A stretch of 64,000 nucleotides of DNA from VXNE01 sp963665455 (GTDB taxonomy: Bacteria; Pseudomonadota; Gammaproteobacteria; Pseudomonadales; Azotimanducaceae). Shown piece after piece: positions 53,650 through 61,783 of the stretch. How positions within the stretch are numbered: the first letter of the stretch is position 1; every line of letters begins with the position of its first letter. The position numbers and the translations under genes are program-made. The stretch lies in the NCBI GenBank assembly GCA_963665455.1, contig OY762279.1, positions 434,001 to 498,000 on the forward strand, written 5' to 3'. The notes beneath the pieces are model-generated. The model was not told the DNA's origin and did not search any database. It was given only the letters and a program-made list of their open reading frames with translations.

Positions 53650-54648
53650 ATGAACCAAGACTCCGCCTGGCGACGCCTGTTCGACCACGCCGTGGCCGTG
53701 CGGCACCTGTTGCGCGGCCATGCCCGGGAGGTCGCGGACCTGCTGGACCTCGACGCCCTGCAGCCCCTGCCGGCGAGCTGGGTCGCCGCCGACGGCACGC
53801 AGCGCCACGGCGACGCGGCCTGGCGCGCGCCCTACGCCGACGGCTCCGGGCGCTCCCTGGTGGTGCTCGTCGAGTTCCAGTCCGGCGTGGACCACGGCAT
53901 GGCGGCGCGCGTGCTGCACTACCACGGCATGGGCCTCGACGCGGCGCTGCGGCGGGGCGAACTCGATGCGGACGGCGAACTGCGGGTGTTGCCGGTGGTG
54001 ATCCACTCTGGGGAGCGGACGTGGCGGGCGTCGGGGGCGGTGCCCCGCGTCGTCGTGGACAACGCCGGCGAGCTGGTCCTGCCGTCCGGCCGCTACCTGT
54101 TGGTTGACAGGTCCGGCGCCGCACGGGACGATGCCGGCAACGTCGTCGCCGCGGCCCTCGCCCTGGAGGCGGCGCCCACCCCGGCGGTCGCCCAAGGGCG
54201 GTTGGAGGCGTTGGAGGAGGGCCTGCGCGACGCGGACGCGGCGTCCGGCAAGGCCGCCATGGAGGGCGTGCTGGCGTGGCTCGGCATTCGCTGGCGGAGG
54301 CTGTTCCCGGGCGGGGACGAGGCCGCTTTGGACGCTTGGCGGCGCAAGTTTCTGAACGAGGAGAACGACATGACCACGTTGGCCGATAGGGTGAGGGTCT
54401 GGGAGGCCGAACTGCTGGAGCGCGGGGAGGAACGCGGCATCGAGCGGGGCGCCGAGCGGGAACGGGAGCGCCAGCGCATCATGCTGGTCCGCCTGGCGGG
54501 GCGCAAGTTCGGCCCGGCGACGGCGCGCGAGCTCGCCGTGCGGATCGCCGGCGTGTCGGACCCGGAGGAACTGGCGTTGGTGGGCGAGCGGATCATCGAC
54601 TGCGACGCCGGTGCCGACTTGCTGGAGCGGGTGGCGGGGTCTGGCTAG
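53650..54648 (+). CDS. Rpn-family nuclease, intact copy
   Basis: 332 residues. MNQDSAWRRLFDHAVAVRHLL opens the family (YKxLFxHxxxVxxLL type); the PD-(D/E)XK core reads WRAPYADGSGRSLVVLVEFQSGVDH (about 58-82), with E-x-Q intact. A long middle domain and a Glu/Arg-rich coiled tail (about 240-285) follow. A nearly identical copy at 60372-61371 has a one-base insertion. It is next to a Uma2-type gene. Confidence 0.85.
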   Translation: MNQDSAWRRLFDHAVAVRHLLRGHAREVADLLDLDALQPLPASWVAADGTQRHGDAAWRAPYADGSGRSLVVLVEFQSGVDHGMAARVLHYHGMGLDAALRRGELDADGELRVLPVVIHSGERTWRASGAVPRVVVDNAGELVLPSGRYLLVDRSGAARDDAGNVVAAALALEAAPTPAVAQGRLEALEEGLRDADAASGKAAMEGVLAWLGIRWRRLFPGGDEAALDAWRRKFLNEENDMTTLADRVRVWEAELLERGEERGIERGAERERERQRIMLVRLAGRKFGPATARELAVRIAGVSDPEELALVGERIIDCDAGADLLERVAGSG

Positions 54649-55205
54649 GAACGCCGTGGACGGAACGAAATGGCGTTCGGTTGCCACTCCGGTGTCGGAT
54701 GCCGGAGGGCGTGCTATCGTCCATGGAGTCACGCGCTGCGAAACGGAGGATGAGCCATGAGCGACGCCCCGCTCATCGAGTGTCCTCCGCCGTACGCCAA
54801 GCCCACGGCGGGGATTTCCCTTGCACTTTGATCCCCTGACGCGCGCAGAGCACACGAGCGTGGCCGGAATGCTGAAGCTCCGCTACGAACGCCGCGACGA
54901 TGCCTTCGTCGGCGCGAACCTGCTGGTCTACGACGTGCCGATCAACGCCCGGAGCCAGCTGGCGCCGGACTTGTTCGTCGCGTTTGGCGTGTCGCAGAAA
55001 CCCGAGTGCGACTGGGACGTGTTCAAGCTGTGGGAGGAGCGCCCGCCGGTGTTCGTGCTGGAGTTCACCTCGCCCTACACGCACCGGGTGGACACGGAAG
55101 TCAAGCGACGACGCTACGCGGCAGCAGTTCTCATTTTGGCCCGACTTGGCAACGGAGTCGGGGATTCCGTCCGCGAACGGGTTGACAACATAGGACGGCG
55201 CCCCT

Positions 55206-55892
55206 ATGGTGCGGGCCATGGGCAACCCATGGTTCGGATCGAAGGCGACGTCGGGGCTGTGGCAGGCGCTGGTGGCGCTGATGCCGCCGCACGCGGTGTA
55301 CATCGAAACGCACCTGGGCGGCGGCGCGGTGATGAAGCGCAAGCCGGGGGCGCTGCGCAACATCGGCATCGACCTGGACGCGCGGGCGCTGGAGTCGTTC
55401 GAATGCGGCCATCCGGTGGAGCTGGTGCACGCGGACTGCCACGCGTGGCTGGCCGGGTTCCCGTTCGACGGTTCGGAACTGGTGTACAGCGACCCGCCGT
55501 ACCTGCGCGGCGCGCGCAAGTCCGGGCGCCGCTACCGGCACGACTACGAGGACGCGGACCACGCGGCGCTGCTGGAACTGCTGAAGGGCCTGCCGTGCGC
55601 GGTGATGGTGTCGGGATACCCGTCGGCGCTGTACGACGAGCTGCTGGGCGGCTGGCGCAGCGCGGCGCTGCAGGTGATGAACCACGCGGGGGTGGTCACC
55701 GAGAAGGTGTGGTTCAACTTCGCGCCGGACCGCGTGCACTGGGCGTCGCGCGCGGGACGGAACTTCACGCACCGGCAGACGGTCAAGCGCAAGGCGCATG
55801 GCTGGGGCCGGCGCTACGCGGCGATGCCAGCGGCGGAGCGCCTGGCGGTGCTGGCGGCGATCATGGCGGTGGAGGCCGGCGCCGCGCCGTGA
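55206..55892 (+). CDS. D12-class DNA adenine methylase carried by the IS
   Basis: 228 residues. GNPWFGSKATSGLWQALVALMPPH (SAM-binding FxGxK-like region, about 6-29), YIETHLGGGAVMKRKP (motif I-like, about 32-47), catalytic DPPYLRGARKSGRRYRHDY (motif IV DPPY, about 97) and a C-terminal VWFN segment. This is the Dam/DpnM group that methylates N6-adenine. The target sequence is unknown. Start ATG 55206; ATG 55218 is an alternative. Its TGA overlaps the transposase GTG, so the two are translationally coupled. Confidence 0.85.
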   Translation: MVRAMGNPWFGSKATSGLWQALVALMPPHAVYIETHLGGGAVMKRKPGALRNIGIDLDARALESFECGHPVELVHADCHAWLAGFPFDGSELVYSDPPYLRGARKSGRRYRHDYEDADHAALLELLKGLPCAVMVSGYPSALYDELLGGWRSAALQVMNHAGVVTEKVWFNFAPDRVHWASRAGRNFTHRQTVKRKAHGWGRRYAAMPAAERLAVLAAIMAVEAGAAP

Positions 55893-57178
55893 GGTTCCTC
55901 GCGCGCCATCTCGACCGGCTGCGGACATGCTTCGCCGGGCTGCCGGACCCGCGCCGCGGACGCAACCGCCGCTACGCCATGGCGGACGTTGGCATGGCCG
56001 CGCTGTCGGTGTTCCTGATGCAGTCGCCGTCGTTCCTGGCGCACCAGCGCGCGCTCGCCGCGGGCGGTCGCCGCTCCAACGCGCACACCCTGTTCGGCCT
56101 CGACCGCATCCCCTGCGACAACCACGTCCGGCAACTGCTCGACGGCGTGCCGCCGGAGCACTTCGACGACCGGTTCCACGACCTCGTCGAGGACCTCGAC
56201 GCGCGCGGCGCGCTGACGCCCATGCGCCGCCTCGACGGCCACCTGCTGGTCGCCCTGGACGGCACCGAGTTCTTCCGCTCGCGCAACATCCACTGCGACA
56301 ACTGCTCGACCCGCAGGCGCGGCGACGGCGGCACCGAGTACTTCCACCAGATGGTCGCCGCCACCGTCGTGGCGCCCGGCCGGGCGCAGTCGCTGCCGCT
56401 GCCCCCCGAGTTCGTCGCGCCGCAGGACGGCGCGGCCAAGCAGGACTGCGAGCGCCAGGCGGTCAAGCGCTGGCTGCGGTCCCACGGCGACCGCTGCGCC
56501 GCACTGCGCCCGGTCTATCTCGGCGACGACCTGTACGCCTGCCAGCCCGTCTGCCGGGCCATGCTCGACGCCGGCGGCGACTTCCTGCTGACCGCCAAGC
56601 CGGCCAGCCACAAGACCCTGTACGAGTACCTCGACGGCATCGACATCCCCGTGCGCCGCCGCACGACGGGCCGCGGCGCGCAACGGCGCACCCACCGCTA
56701 CCGCTGGATGACGGACCTGCCCATCCGCGACGGCGACGACGCCCTGCGCGTCAACTGGCTGGAGGTCACCAGCGCGCGGCCCGGCGGCAAGGTCACCTAC
56801 CGCGGAACCTTCGTCACCAGCCTGCCCGTGGACCGCGACAACGTCGCCGAACTCGCCGACTGCGCCCGCGCCCGCTGGAAGATCGAGAACGAGACCTTCA
56901 ACGTCCTCAAGCAGCACGGCTACCACCTCGAACACAACTTCGGGCACGGCAAGGACACCCTCGCCGCCGTGCTCGTCGTTCTCAACCTGCTCGCCTTCGC
57001 CCTGCACACCGCGTGCGAAGTCGCCGAGTCCACTTGGCGACGGGCCCGCGAGCGCCTCGGCACCCGCGCCCGCCTGTTCGAGCACCTGCGCACCGTCACC
57101 GAATACCAGGTGTTCCCCGACTGGAACGCGCTGATCGGCCTGCTCGCCACGGGCGGGCCCGCCGCCCAGCCTCCCTGA
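55889..57178 (+). CDS. DDE transposase (IS4-like/ISNCY type)
   Basis: 429 residues. Conserved phrases: GLPDPRRGRNRRYAMADVGMAALSVFLMQSPSFLAHQ, LLVALDGTEFFRSRNIHCDNC (first Asp), YLGDDLYACQPVC (second Asp) and RARWKIENETFNVLKQHGYHLEHNFGHG (Glu), giving a DDE set. The Cys pair CDNC may bind zinc. The GTG 55889 overlaps the methylase stop. It appears intact. A longer open frame from 54821 that includes it is only a chance read-through of the Uma2 fragment. Confidence 0.88.
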   Translation: MRFLARHLDRLRTCFAGLPDPRRGRNRRYAMADVGMAALSVFLMQSPSFLAHQRALAAGGRRSNAHTLFGLDRIPCDNHVRQLLDGVPPEHFDDRFHDLVEDLDARGALTPMRRLDGHLLVALDGTEFFRSRNIHCDNCSTRRRGDGGTEYFHQMVAATVVAPGRAQSLPLPPEFVAPQDGAAKQDCERQAVKRWLRSHGDRCAALRPVYLGDDLYACQPVCRAMLDAGGDFLLTAKPASHKTLYEYLDGIDIPVRRRTTGRGAQRRTHRYRWMTDLPIRDGDDALRVNWLEVTSARPGGKVTYRGTFVTSLPVDRDNVAELADCARARWKIENETFNVLKQHGYHLEHNFGHGKDTLAAVLVVLNLLAFALHTACEVAESTWRRARERLGTRARLFEHLRTVTEYQVFPDWNALIGLLATGGPAAQPP

Positions 57179-57742
57179 CGCACAGACCACGCCGCCAGCC
57201 GCCAAATCCACGAACCTCGGACAGTCCCGAAACCCAATGCCTCAATCGTCAAAATGAGAACTGCTGGCTACGCGGCCTGGGGGGTGGCGGAGTACTTCCT
57301 GTACGACCCGCCCTCGGAGTGCCAGTCGGCGCCGCTACGGGGCCTGTCGCTGGCCGGGGGCGCGTACCGGGAGATGTCGGAGTGCGCGTTGCCGAACGGC
57401 GCGCGTGGCTACCTCAGCGATGCATTGGGCCTCGGCCTGTGGATGAACGAGTTGGAGGGGCGGGCCGAGCTTCGGATGTACGACCCGGCAACCGGGACGA
57501 ACCTGCGGTCGCGTTGGCCCAGCCCGGCGCGGATGCGTGCCGACCGCGCCGAAGCGGAGGTCGCCCGCGCCCGCGCCGCCGCCGCTCGGCAGCGTGCCGA
57601 CGCCGAGGTCGCCCGCGATCAGGCCGAGGCCCGCGTCCGCGAGCTCGAGGCCCAACTGCGGGCGAAGCGCGAGGCGCGCGCCGTGGAACCGAACGGAGTG
57701 ACTTCCTCCAGCACCGACCCATAGGGCGCGGCTTCGGTGGCG

Positions 57743-57961
57743 CTAGCAGGGTGTCGGGCTTCGCGCGACAGCGCGACGCCCAACGCCGTGCTGGAACGGC
57801 TTGGGCTGGGGCCAGAGGCGACGCCCGTTAGGGCGACGGCTTCGGTGGCGCTAGCGGGGTGTCGGGCTTCGCGCGACAGCGCGCCGCCCAACGCCGTGCT
57901 GGAACGGCTTGGGCTGGGGCCAGAGGCGACGCCCGTTAGGGCGACGGCTTCGGTGGCGCTA
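57743..57961 (+). repeat. two tandem 108-bp CTAG-bounded units (family 3)
   Basis: CTAG at 57743, 57851 and (as CTA) 57959 marks two nearly identical 108-bp units. The tail of a third unit lies at 57721-57742, overlapping the Uma2 stop. Each unit has several stems, for example GGGC..CGCG/CGCG..GCCC. An inverted relative lies at 40405-40516. The right end supplies the stop codon of the next (minus-strand) gene. Confidence 0.88.
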
Positions 57962-58318
57962 CTCCTCGCAGACCTCCTTCGCGACGATGCAACTCACTGC
58001 GACCTGGTCGCCCGCGCCATCGCCCAAAGCCATCTTGCCGACGATCTTGCGTGGCTTGTCGTCGCCAACGGCGGCCTGCAGGGCGGCCCCCGCCTCGCCG
58101 AGTGCGAAGGTTGGTAGGACCTGGGGCCACTCGACCGGCAAGACGACCGCGGCGATGACGGTTTCCCCGTGGGTGGCGTCTTCGATCGCCGCTCCCACCC
58201 TGGCGTGCAGCGAGACGTCGACATCTCCCTCAAGAAGTTCCCTCCTGACGACCCTCGCGCTACAGCCAACCCCCTCGCGCAGCAACGCTTCGAACCGGGC
58301 GCGCTCGTCCATCTTCAT
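57959..58318 (-). CDS. hypothetical protein, paralogue 1
   Basis: 119 residues, soluble. I do not recognise the family. It begins MKMDERARFEALLREGVGCSARVVRRELLEGDVDV and ends VSCIVAKEVCEE. GGAGG lies 9 nt upstream of the ATG. The TAG stop is within the CTA of the family-3 repeat. It is about 75% identical to the protein at 58631-58990. The N-terminal 40 residues are helical and acidic/basic; the rest looks like a beta barrel or OB type, but that is a guess. Confidence 0.62.
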   Translation of the reverse strand: MKMDERARFEALLREGVGCSARVVRRELLEGDVDVSLHARVGAAIEDATHGETVIAAVVLPVEWPQVLPTFALGEAGAALQAAVGDDKPRKIVGKMALGDGAGDQVAVSCIVAKEVCEE

Positions 58319-58491
58319 GGTGGCGTTCCTCCGTGTTGCGGAAGATTGTATGTCCGACTCGAGGCAGGCCGGCGACTCGCCGCGGGCGACAGGTGGTCCT
58401 CGGCGATACGGGCCTGCCGCTTGCCGCCACCTCTCTTGCGGCCGGCGGCGTCCCTGCCGTCCCGTGCGGCGACCGCAAGGAGGATCGAGCC

Positions 58492-58573
58492 ATGGCCGAC
58501 GTCACGGCCAGCCCGATTGACCGGACTGCGGCGCCAGCCCGGCGTCGCGCTGTCGCGCTAAGCCGACGCGCTG
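58492..58573 (+). pseudogene. truncated gene start cut by a repeat
   Basis: A strong AAGGAGG precedes ATG 58492 (MADVTASPIDRTAAPARRRAVALSRR), but the frame enters CTAG-bounded repeat sequence after about 27 codons. It looks like a gene start left after insertion or deletion. The rest of the 312-bp gap (58319-58630) has only the homologous leaders of the flanking genes and the repeat. Confidence 0.4.
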
Positions 58574-58634
58574 CTAGCGCCCCGCAACCGTCGCCCTTGG
58601 CTCCGCTCGCGGCCCAGCTATGGGGCGCTCCTAG
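58574..58634 (-). repeat. truncated inverted family-2 repeat
   Basis: 61 bp, CTAG at both ends; it matches the right half of the 90-bp family-2 repeat in inverse orientation (CGCCCCGCAACCGTCGCC). Its outer CTAG supplies the TAG stop of the minus-strand gene at 58631. Confidence 0.75.
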
Positions 58635-58990
58635 TCCTCGCACACCTCCTTCGCGAAGATGCAACTGACTGCGATCAGGTCGCCCCCGCCATCGCCCAAG
58701 GGCATCTTGCCGACGATCTTGCGTGGCTTGGCATCGCCAACGGCGGCCTGCAGGGCTGCCCCCGCCTCGCCGAGTGCGAAGGTCTGCACGGGCTGGTCCC
58801 ACTCGATCGGCAAGACGGCTGCGGCGACGACGGTTTCCCCGTCGATGGTGTCTTTGATCGCCGCCCCCACCCTGGCGTGCAGCGAGACGTCGACATCTCC
58901 CTCAAGGAGTTCCTTCCTGACGACCGCCGCGCTACATCCAGGCCCGTCGCGTAGAAACGATTCGAGCCGGGTGCGTTCGTCCATCGTCAT
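58631..58990 (-). CDS. hypothetical protein, paralogue 2
   Basis: 119 residues, the same length as its paralogue at 57959. MTMDERTRLESFLRDGPGCSAAVVRKELLEGDVDVSLHARVGAAI...KPRKIVGKMPLGDG...VSCIFAKEVCED. GGAGG lies 9 nt before ATG 58990. The stop TAG lies in a family-2 repeat end. The leader upstream is homologous to that of paralogue 1, so gene plus leader were duplicated. The function is unknown; an immunity, antitoxin or accessory role to the nearby nucleases is only speculation. Confidence 0.62.
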   Translation of the reverse strand: MTMDERTRLESFLRDGPGCSAAVVRKELLEGDVDVSLHARVGAAIKDTIDGETVVAAAVLPIEWDQPVQTFALGEAGAALQAAVGDAKPRKIVGKMPLGDGGGDLIAVSCIFAKEVCED

Positions 58991-59108
58991 GTTGGTGTTC
59001 CTCCGTGTTGCGGAAGATTGTACGTCCGACTGGAGGCGGATCGGCGAGTGGCCGCGGGCTATCGAGTATCCTTCGCTGGACGCCAATCCGATTGCGGAGA
59101 TTTCCCTT

Positions 59109-60033
59109 GCACTTTGATCCCCTGACGCGCGAAGAGCACACGAGCGTGGCCGGAATGCTGAAGCTCCGCTACGAACGCCGCGACGATGCCTTCGTCGGCG
59201 CGAACATGCTGGCCTATGACATGCCGAACAACGCCCGGAGCCAGCTGGTGCCGGACTTGTTCGTGGTGTTTGGCGTGGCGAAAAGACCCGTCCGCGACTG
59301 GGAGGTGTTCAGGCTGTGGGAGGAGCGCGTGCCGGTGTTCGTGCTGGAGTTCACCTCGCCCTACACGCACCGGGTGGATACGGAAGTCAAGCGTCGGCGC
59401 TACGCCGCATGGGGGGTGCCGGAGTACTTCCTGTACGACCCGCCCTCGGAGTGCCAATCGGCGCCGCTACGGGGCCTGTCACTGGCGGGGGGCGCGTACC
59501 GGGAGATGTCGGAGCGGTTGCTGCCGAACGGCGAGTATGGCTATCACAGCGACGTGTTGGGCCTCGGCCTGTGGATGGACGATCTGGAGGGGGCGGCGGA
59601 GCTTCGGATGTACGACCCGGTAAGCGGAACGAACCTGCGGTCGCGTTGGCCCCGCCTCGCTCGGGAGTGTGCCGACCGCGCCGAGGCCGAGGTCGCCCGC
59701 GCCCGCGCCGCCGCCGCTCGGCAGCGTGCCGACGCCGCCCGGGCCCGCGCAGACGCGGAAGTCGCCTAGGGAACCTCTGAACAAGTCCGTCCATGGACTT
59801 GTTCAGGTCGCAAGCCAAAGCGCGGTTTCGGCTTGCTCCACAGATTCAATGGCTTACGCCATCGAATCTGGCGGCACATCCCTATGCCGCACTAGGAAAG
59901 GTCTTAATCAGACCTTCCCTAGCGCGAGCAGGCCGAGGCCCGCGTGCGCGAGCTCGAGGCCCAACTGCGGGCGAAACGCGGGGGGCGCGCCACGGAACCG
60001 AACGGAGTGACGTCCTCCAACACCGGCTCATAG
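59109..60033 (+). pseudogene. Uma2-family nuclease gene split by a 156-bp repeat element
   Basis: The second Uma2 copy: FDPLTREEHTSVAGMLKLRYERRDDAFVGANMLAYD, PDLFVVFGVAKRP, FVLEFTSPYTHRVDTEVKRRRYAAWGVPEYFLYDPP, then an Ala/Arg/Glu coiled coil that stops at TAG 59767, the first base of the element. After the element (59923-60033) the frame resumes with QAEARVRELEAQLRAK and ends NGVTSSNTGS, matching the intact tail of the first copy. The truncated form (219 aa from TTG 59109) keeps the whole nuclease core and may still be active. The frame-shifted upstream peptide IEYPSLDANPIAE is also kept. Confidence 0.82.
59767..59922. repeat. 156-bp hairpin-rich CTAG-bounded element, copy C, inside Uma2
   Basis: Full copy with stems GAACAAGTCC/GGACTTGTTC, GCAAGCC/GGCTTGC, AGATTCAATGGC/GCCATCGAATCT, GCGGCA/TGCCGC and a terminal stem with one A in the left arm. 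Removing exactly these 156 bp restores the reading frame and sequence of the paralogue (57601-57650), so this is a precise insertion. Confidence 0.9.
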
Positions 60034-60371
60034 AGAGGTGTGGGCCAGGGCCGGACGCCACGCGCGGCGAGGGCTCTGGCGGTCGCCGCCGACACACGCG
60101 CCGCGTCCCGTCGGCTTTCAGGAGTGACGGGCGTAGCGGGCGGCGTAGCGCAGCGCCCACTGCGCCGCCCCGGCGACTCGACGACCTGCCGGCACCAATG
60201 ACTCAATGTTGTTGGTACCAAGAATGACTTTGCCGGGCGACCCGGCCGGAACCCTGGGCGTCGGCGCGCGCCGGCCGGGGGCGATGTCGCCCACAATCGA
60301 CCGAGATGTCGCACCGTTCGGCGGGTCGATGGCCGATACCCGTCGTCGCCGCGGCCCTCTACGTTGGCCGC

Positions 60372-61371
60372 ATGAACCAAGACTCCGCCTGGCGACGCCT
60401 GTTCGACCACGCCGTGGCCGTGCGGCACCTGTTGCGCGGCCATGCCCGGGAGGTCGCGGACCTGCTGGACCTCGACGCCCTGCAGCCCCTGCCGGCGAGC
60501 TGGGTCGCCGCCGACGGCACGCAGCGCCACGGCGACGCGGCCTGGCGCGCGCCCTACGCCGACGGCTCCGGGCGCTCCCCTGGTGGTGCTCGTCGAGTTC
60601 CAGTCCGGCGTGGACCACGGCATGGCGGCGCGCGTGCTGCACTACCACGGCATGGGCCTCGACGCGGCGCTGCGGCGGGGCGAACTCGATGCGGACGGCG
60701 AACTGCGGGTGTTGCCGGTGGTGATCCACTCTGGGGAGCGGACGTGGCGGGCGTCGGGGGCGGTGCCCCGCGTCGTCGTGGACAACGCCGGCGAGCTGGT
60801 CCTGCCGTCCGGCCGCTACCTGTTGGTTGACAGGTCCGGCGCCGCACGGGACGATGCCGGCAACGTCGTCGCCGCGGCCCTCGCCCTGGAGGCGGCGCCC
60901 ACCCCGGCGGTCGCCCAAGGGCGGTTGGAGGCGTTGGAGGAGGGCCTGCGCGACGCGGACGCGGCGTCCGGCAAGGCCGCCATGGAGGGCGTGCTGGCGT
61001 GGCTCGGCATTCGCTGGCGGAGGCTGTTCCCGGGCGGGGACGAGGCCGCTTTGGACGCTTGGCGGCGCAAGTTTCTGAACGAGGAGAACGACATGACCAC
61101 GTTGGCCGATAGGGTGAGGGTCTGGGAGGCCGAACTGCTGGAGCGCGGGGAGGAACGCGGCATCGAGCGGGGCGCCGAGCGGGAACGGGAGCGCCAGCGC
61201 ATCATGCTGGTCCGCCTGGCGGGGCGCAAGTTCGGCCCGGCGACGGCGCGCGAGCTCGCCGTGCGGATCGCCGGCGTGTCGGACCCGGAGGAACTGGCGT
61301 TGGTGGGCGAGCGGATCATCGACTGCGACGCCGGTGCCGACTTGCTGGAGCGGGTGGCGGGGTCTGGCTAG
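60372..61371 (+). pseudogene. Rpn-family nuclease, frameshifted copy
   Basis: Nearly identical to 53650-54648 over about 1 kb, including about 130 bp of leader and 45 bp after the stop. One extra C in the run at 60577-60580 shifts the frame just before the E-x-Q catalytic motif. As a result, the N-terminal part and the C-terminal nuclease-plus-tail part are in different frames. It is probably inactive unless a sequencing error is involved. Confidence 0.85.
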
Positions 61372-61536
61372 GAACGCCGTGGACGGAACGAAATGGCGTT
61401 CTTGGGCGCTGGTTGCCACTCCGGCATCGGATGCCGTGAGGCGCGTTCAAGCCGTTCGCGGCCCATCGCCCACAGTTTCGCTAGAGAACTGTCGGACGAT
61501 GGACTCTTCGAGTTCGAGATGCTCGGCACGGTTGCA

Positions 61537-61586
61537 CTAGGGAACGTCTGAACAAGCCCATGGACGGGCTTGTTCAGACGTTCCCA
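61537..61586. repeat. solo 46-nt perfect hairpin of the five-hairpin family
   Basis: After CTA, 20-bp perfect arms (61540-61559 and 61566-61585) enclose the loop ATGGAC. The arms carry the stem-1 sequence GAACAAGCCC/GGGCTTGTTC of the long element, extended outward. The loop is the reverse complement of the GTCCAT loop in the full copies. Confidence 0.85.
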
Positions 61587-61677
61587 AGGGGCCCGCGGAC
61601 GCCGAGGGCGCACGTGAACAGCGAGTCCGCCCGCGAGGATACCGAGGCCCGGGTCCGCTCTGATCGAGGCTGCCCGC

Positions 61678-61737
61678 GCCGATGCCGCCGAAGCCCGCAT
61701 CCGCGAGCTCGAGGCCCAACTGCCCAAGAAGCGGTAG
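61678..61737 (+). pseudogene. Uma2 C-terminal remnant
   Basis: ADAAEARIRELEAQLPKKR then stop, matching the coiled-coil end of the two Uma2 genes (EARVRELEAQLRAKR). The remainder of the gene is missing. It is probably left from a third copy or a rearranged end. Confidence 0.6.
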
Positions 61738-61783
61738 CCGACGAAACGCGGGGGGGCGGCCGCCACTGCGGACGTCCCGCAAC

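Larger units (their letters stand above)
55122..57266 (+). mobile_element. 2,145-bp IS with adenine methylase passenger
   Basis: 17-bp perfect terminal inverted repeats CAGCAGTTCTCATTTTG (55122-55138) and its complement (57250-57266). Target duplication GCTACGCGG flanks both ends (55113-55121, 57267-57275). Two genes inside overlap by 4 nt: a D12-class methylase and a DDE transposase. The paralogous Uma2 gene at 59109 shows the empty site. Family assignment (IS4-like/ISNCY) is by resemblance of the transposase. Confidence 0.93.
54757..57724 (+). pseudogene. Uma2-family nuclease gene, interrupted by an IS
   Basis: Uma2 (DUF820) PD-(D/E)XK protein split by the IS at 55122-57266. Left part: SYPS-like IECPPPYAKPTAG, then FDPLTRAEHTSVAGMLKLRYERRDDAFVGANLL, APDLFVAFGV and FVLEFTSPYTHRVDTEVKRRRYA. 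Right part (57267-57724): AAWGVAEYFLYDPP, then a coiled-coil tail ending EPNGVTSSSTDP. Removing the IS plus one 9-bp repeat restores KRRRYAAWGVAEYF. The N terminus from ATG 54757 (GGAGG upstream) reaches a TGA within CTTTGA at 54830; the rest needs a +1 shift or a TTG start at 54821. Confidence 0.85.

Noticed and set aside
54821..57178. A continuous 785-codon open frame
   Set aside because: It fuses the left Uma2 fragment, an out-of-frame read of the methylase and the transposase by chance; the IS ends and target duplication show it is composite.
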